Below the pieces are notes generated by a model. The model was not told the origin of the DNA. It did no database searches and worked only from the letters and a program-made list of their open reading frames with translations. DNA of 14,565 nt, taken from assembly GCA_945870545.1 (NCBI GenBank), contig CAMBTF010000010.1, forward strand, positions 1-14,565, given 5' to 3'. This stretch comes from Akkermansia muciniphila. GTDB taxonomy: Bacteria; Verrucomicrobiota; Verrucomicrobiia; Verrucomicrobiales; Akkermansiaceae. The translations under genes were made by a program, and so were the position numbers. Positions 13,145 to 14,565 of this stretch are shown one piece after another. Within the stretch, counting starts at the first letter, position 1, and each line of letters begins with the position of its first letter.

Positions 13145-14565
13145 ATGCTCATCCTTCTCGTCGCCCTGCCCATCCTCGCTTTCCTCGCGATCCTGCTTGG
13201 CGCTCCCGCCCGGCTCACTGCGATTGCCGCGTCCGCCATCAATCTCGTCCTCGGTCTCGGCTCGGTGTTCTGCTGGAAAGAGGCGATCTGGAATTTCTCC
13301 CTGCCGGTTTTGACGAAGCCCGCAATCAACCTCAGCTTCGGATACCTTGATGGCATGAGCCTCGTGATGGTGATCCTTTCCGTGATCGTGACGATGGCCG
13401 CCGTGCTCTCCGGGAAAGCGCCGGAAGGCCGCGAAAAACTCTACTACGGTTCCTCCCTGTTGATCGCCGCGGGAGCCATCGGAGCCTTCGCCTCTACGGA
13501 TCTATTCTTCTTCTACGCATTCCACGAAATGGCATTGATCCCCACTTTCCTGATGATCGGCATCCTCGGCCGCGGCGACCGGCGCGGGATCGCATGGAAG
13601 ATCACGATCTACCTCGGCCTCGGCTCTCTCATTCTTCTCGCTGGATTGGTGTGGCTCGCCTCGCTGGCGGGCACCTTCGACATGCGGGAAATCAAGAACC
13701 TCGCCGGCTCCATCGATCCCGCCGCGCAGAAAGGCATCGCCGCGCTGCTGATTATCGGCTTCGGCACGCTCGTTTCGCTGTTCCCCTTCCACTCCTGGGC
13801 CGCGCCCGCCTACGCCAGCGCCCCTGCCCCGACCGCGATGCTCCACGCCGGCGTGCTGAAAAAATTCGGCCTCTACGGTTTGCTCCGCGTCGCCGTGCCG
13901 CTCGTGCCGGAAGGCATGCAGGCATGGCTCACGCCGCTGCTTGTGCTGTTATTAGGAAATATCCTGTGGGTCGGTTTGGTGACGATTTCTCAGAAGCGCC
14001 TCGACACCCTGCTCGGAAATTCCTCGGTGATGCACATGGGCTATATCTTCCTGGCCATCGCCGCGCTGATCGCTGTGCCCGGCAACACCCTCGCTCTCCC
14101 CGCCGCCGTTGTCCTGATGTTCGCACACGGCGTTTCCATCGCGCTGCTCTTCGGCCTCGCGGATCGCATCGAGCGCAGCACCGGCTCGCTGGATCTCTCC
14201 GACATGGGCGGCCTCGCAAAATCCGCGCCCGGCATGGCGTTCTTGTTCGGCATCGCCGCGATGGCATCCATCGGCCTGCCAGGCCTCGCGAACTTCTCCG
14301 GCGAAGTGCTCGTTTTCCTCTCCGCTTTCCAAAACTACGTGCCCGCCAATGGCCTCGGCCCCGTCCAGATCGCCTGCATCCTCGCGATCTGGGGCGTGGT
14401 GATCTCCGCCGTCTATATGCTCCGCGCCTACCGCAATATCTTCCAAGGCCCCGCCGTGAAATCCACCGAGAAAGCCGCTGACCTCACCCTCACCGACCAC
14501 ATCCCCGCCGTCCTCCTCACCGTAGCCCTCCTCGCCGTCGGCTGCTTCCCCAACCTCCTCCTGAA
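13145..14565 (+). CDS. nuoM: NADH-quinone oxidoreductase subunit M (NuoM-like), partial at the right edge
   Basis: Proton-pumping antiporter-like subunit of respiratory complex I. The frame runs from ATG 13145 through 473 complete codons without a stop and leaves the window. Family features: Glu128 in FHEMALIP (equivalent to E. coli Glu144); RGIAWKITIYLGLGSL; FPFHSW; APTAMLHAGVLKKFGLYGLLR with Lys240 (Lys265 in E. coli); SVMHMGY with His297; an AHG motif (FAHGVSIALLF); and GLPGLANFSGE with Glu387 (Glu407). Spacing between these residues matches E. coli, but the TM7 lysine (Lys234) is replaced by Leu209, and the usual WLPDAH reads WAAPAY. The gene starts its own transcription unit, since the FKBP gene is divergent; other nuo genes, perhaps nuoN, may follow beyond the edge. 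An atypical M-like subunit or paralog is possible. Confidence 0.88.
   Translation, partial: MLILLVALPILAFLAILLGAPARLTAIAASAINLVLGLGSVFCWKEAIWNFSLPVLTKPAINLSFGYLDGMSLVMVILSVIVTMAAVLSGKAPEGREKLYYGSSLLIAAGAIGAFASTDLFFFYAFHEMALIPTFLMIGILGRGDRRGIAWKITIYLGLGSLILLAGLVWLASLAGTFDMREIKNLAGSIDPAAQKGIAALLIIGFGTLVSLFPFHSWAAPAYASAPAPTAMLHAGVLKKFGLYGLLRVAVPLVPEGMQAWLTPLLVLLLGNILWVGLVTISQKRLDTLLGNSSVMHMGYIFLAIAALIAVPGNTLALPAAVVLMFAHGVSIALLFGLADRIERSTGSLDLSDMGGLAKSAPGMAFLFGIAAMASIGLPGLANFSGEVLVFLSAFQNYVPANGLGPVQIACILAIWGVVISAVYMLRAYRNIFQGPAVKSTEKAADLTLTDHIPAVLLTVALLAVGCFPNLLL

Noticed and set aside
13594..14481. 295-codon plus-strand open frame within the nuoM-like gene
   Set aside because: Its Arg/Pro-rich composition is typical of a frame-shifted GC-rich gene, and the true NuoM frame runs uninterrupted from 13145 to the edge.

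Overview
The window is a GC-rich bacterial chromosome segment of roughly 60% GC with ordinary housekeeping and envelope genes. The taxon is inferred from gene content and style, not from a marker gene. Most starts lack a Shine-Dalgarno motif and sit behind C/T-rich leaders. The combination of a multi-domain FKBP isomerase, a DUF4407 membrane protein, a SWIM-SNF2 helicase and a stand-alone complex I M-type subunit fits Verrucomicrobiota (Akkermansiaceae/Verrucomicrobiales-like), with moderate confidence.

Layout. On the + strand: a D-2-hydroxyacid (glycerate-type) dehydrogenase (218-1171); a DUF58 protein (1210-2598) and a TgpA-like transglutaminase membrane protein (2687-4765), the usual DUF58/transglutaminase pair but with no MoxR ATPase beside it; a SWIM-SNF2 helicase (4966-7926); the mechanosensitive channel MscL (8085-8462); an Lrp/AsnC-type regulator (8489-8965); and a DUF4407 membrane/coiled-coil protein (9077-10774). 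Then comes a 569-bp repeat-rich stretch without a convincing gene (10775-11343). On the - strand follow a small protein of unrecognised family (11344-11619) and an exported three-domain FKBP isomerase (11726-12949). Divergent from it, a complex I M subunit (nuoM-like, 13145 to the edge) runs off the window; it has no stop codon inside the window.

The most unusual material is non-coding. (1) A dispersed element of about 170-190 bp occurs twice in opposite orientation, at 4764-4931 and 11018-11210. It carries a hairpin plus T-run whose stem is preserved by a compensatory base-pair change, and each copy lies 3' of a gene in the orientation that would terminate that gene. (2) A heptamer array (AATCATC/AATCTCC, ten units) ends 3 nt before the tgpA-like start codon, where a ribosome-binding site would be. 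The same heptamer returns in inverted form beside the FKBP gene end. (3) Two inverted REP-like hairpins follow the Lrp gene. (4) Four 12-bp GGGGTCA-containing units follow the DUF4407 gene.

Among the proteins, the notable points are the NuoM-like subunit with Leu where the essential TM7 lysine (E. coli Lys234) should be, and the FKBP protein with two intact domains flanking one that has lost its active-site residues. I see no phage, CRISPR, rRNA or tRNA, and no clear new multi-gene system. The best candidate for something undescribed is the mobile terminator-like repeat family.
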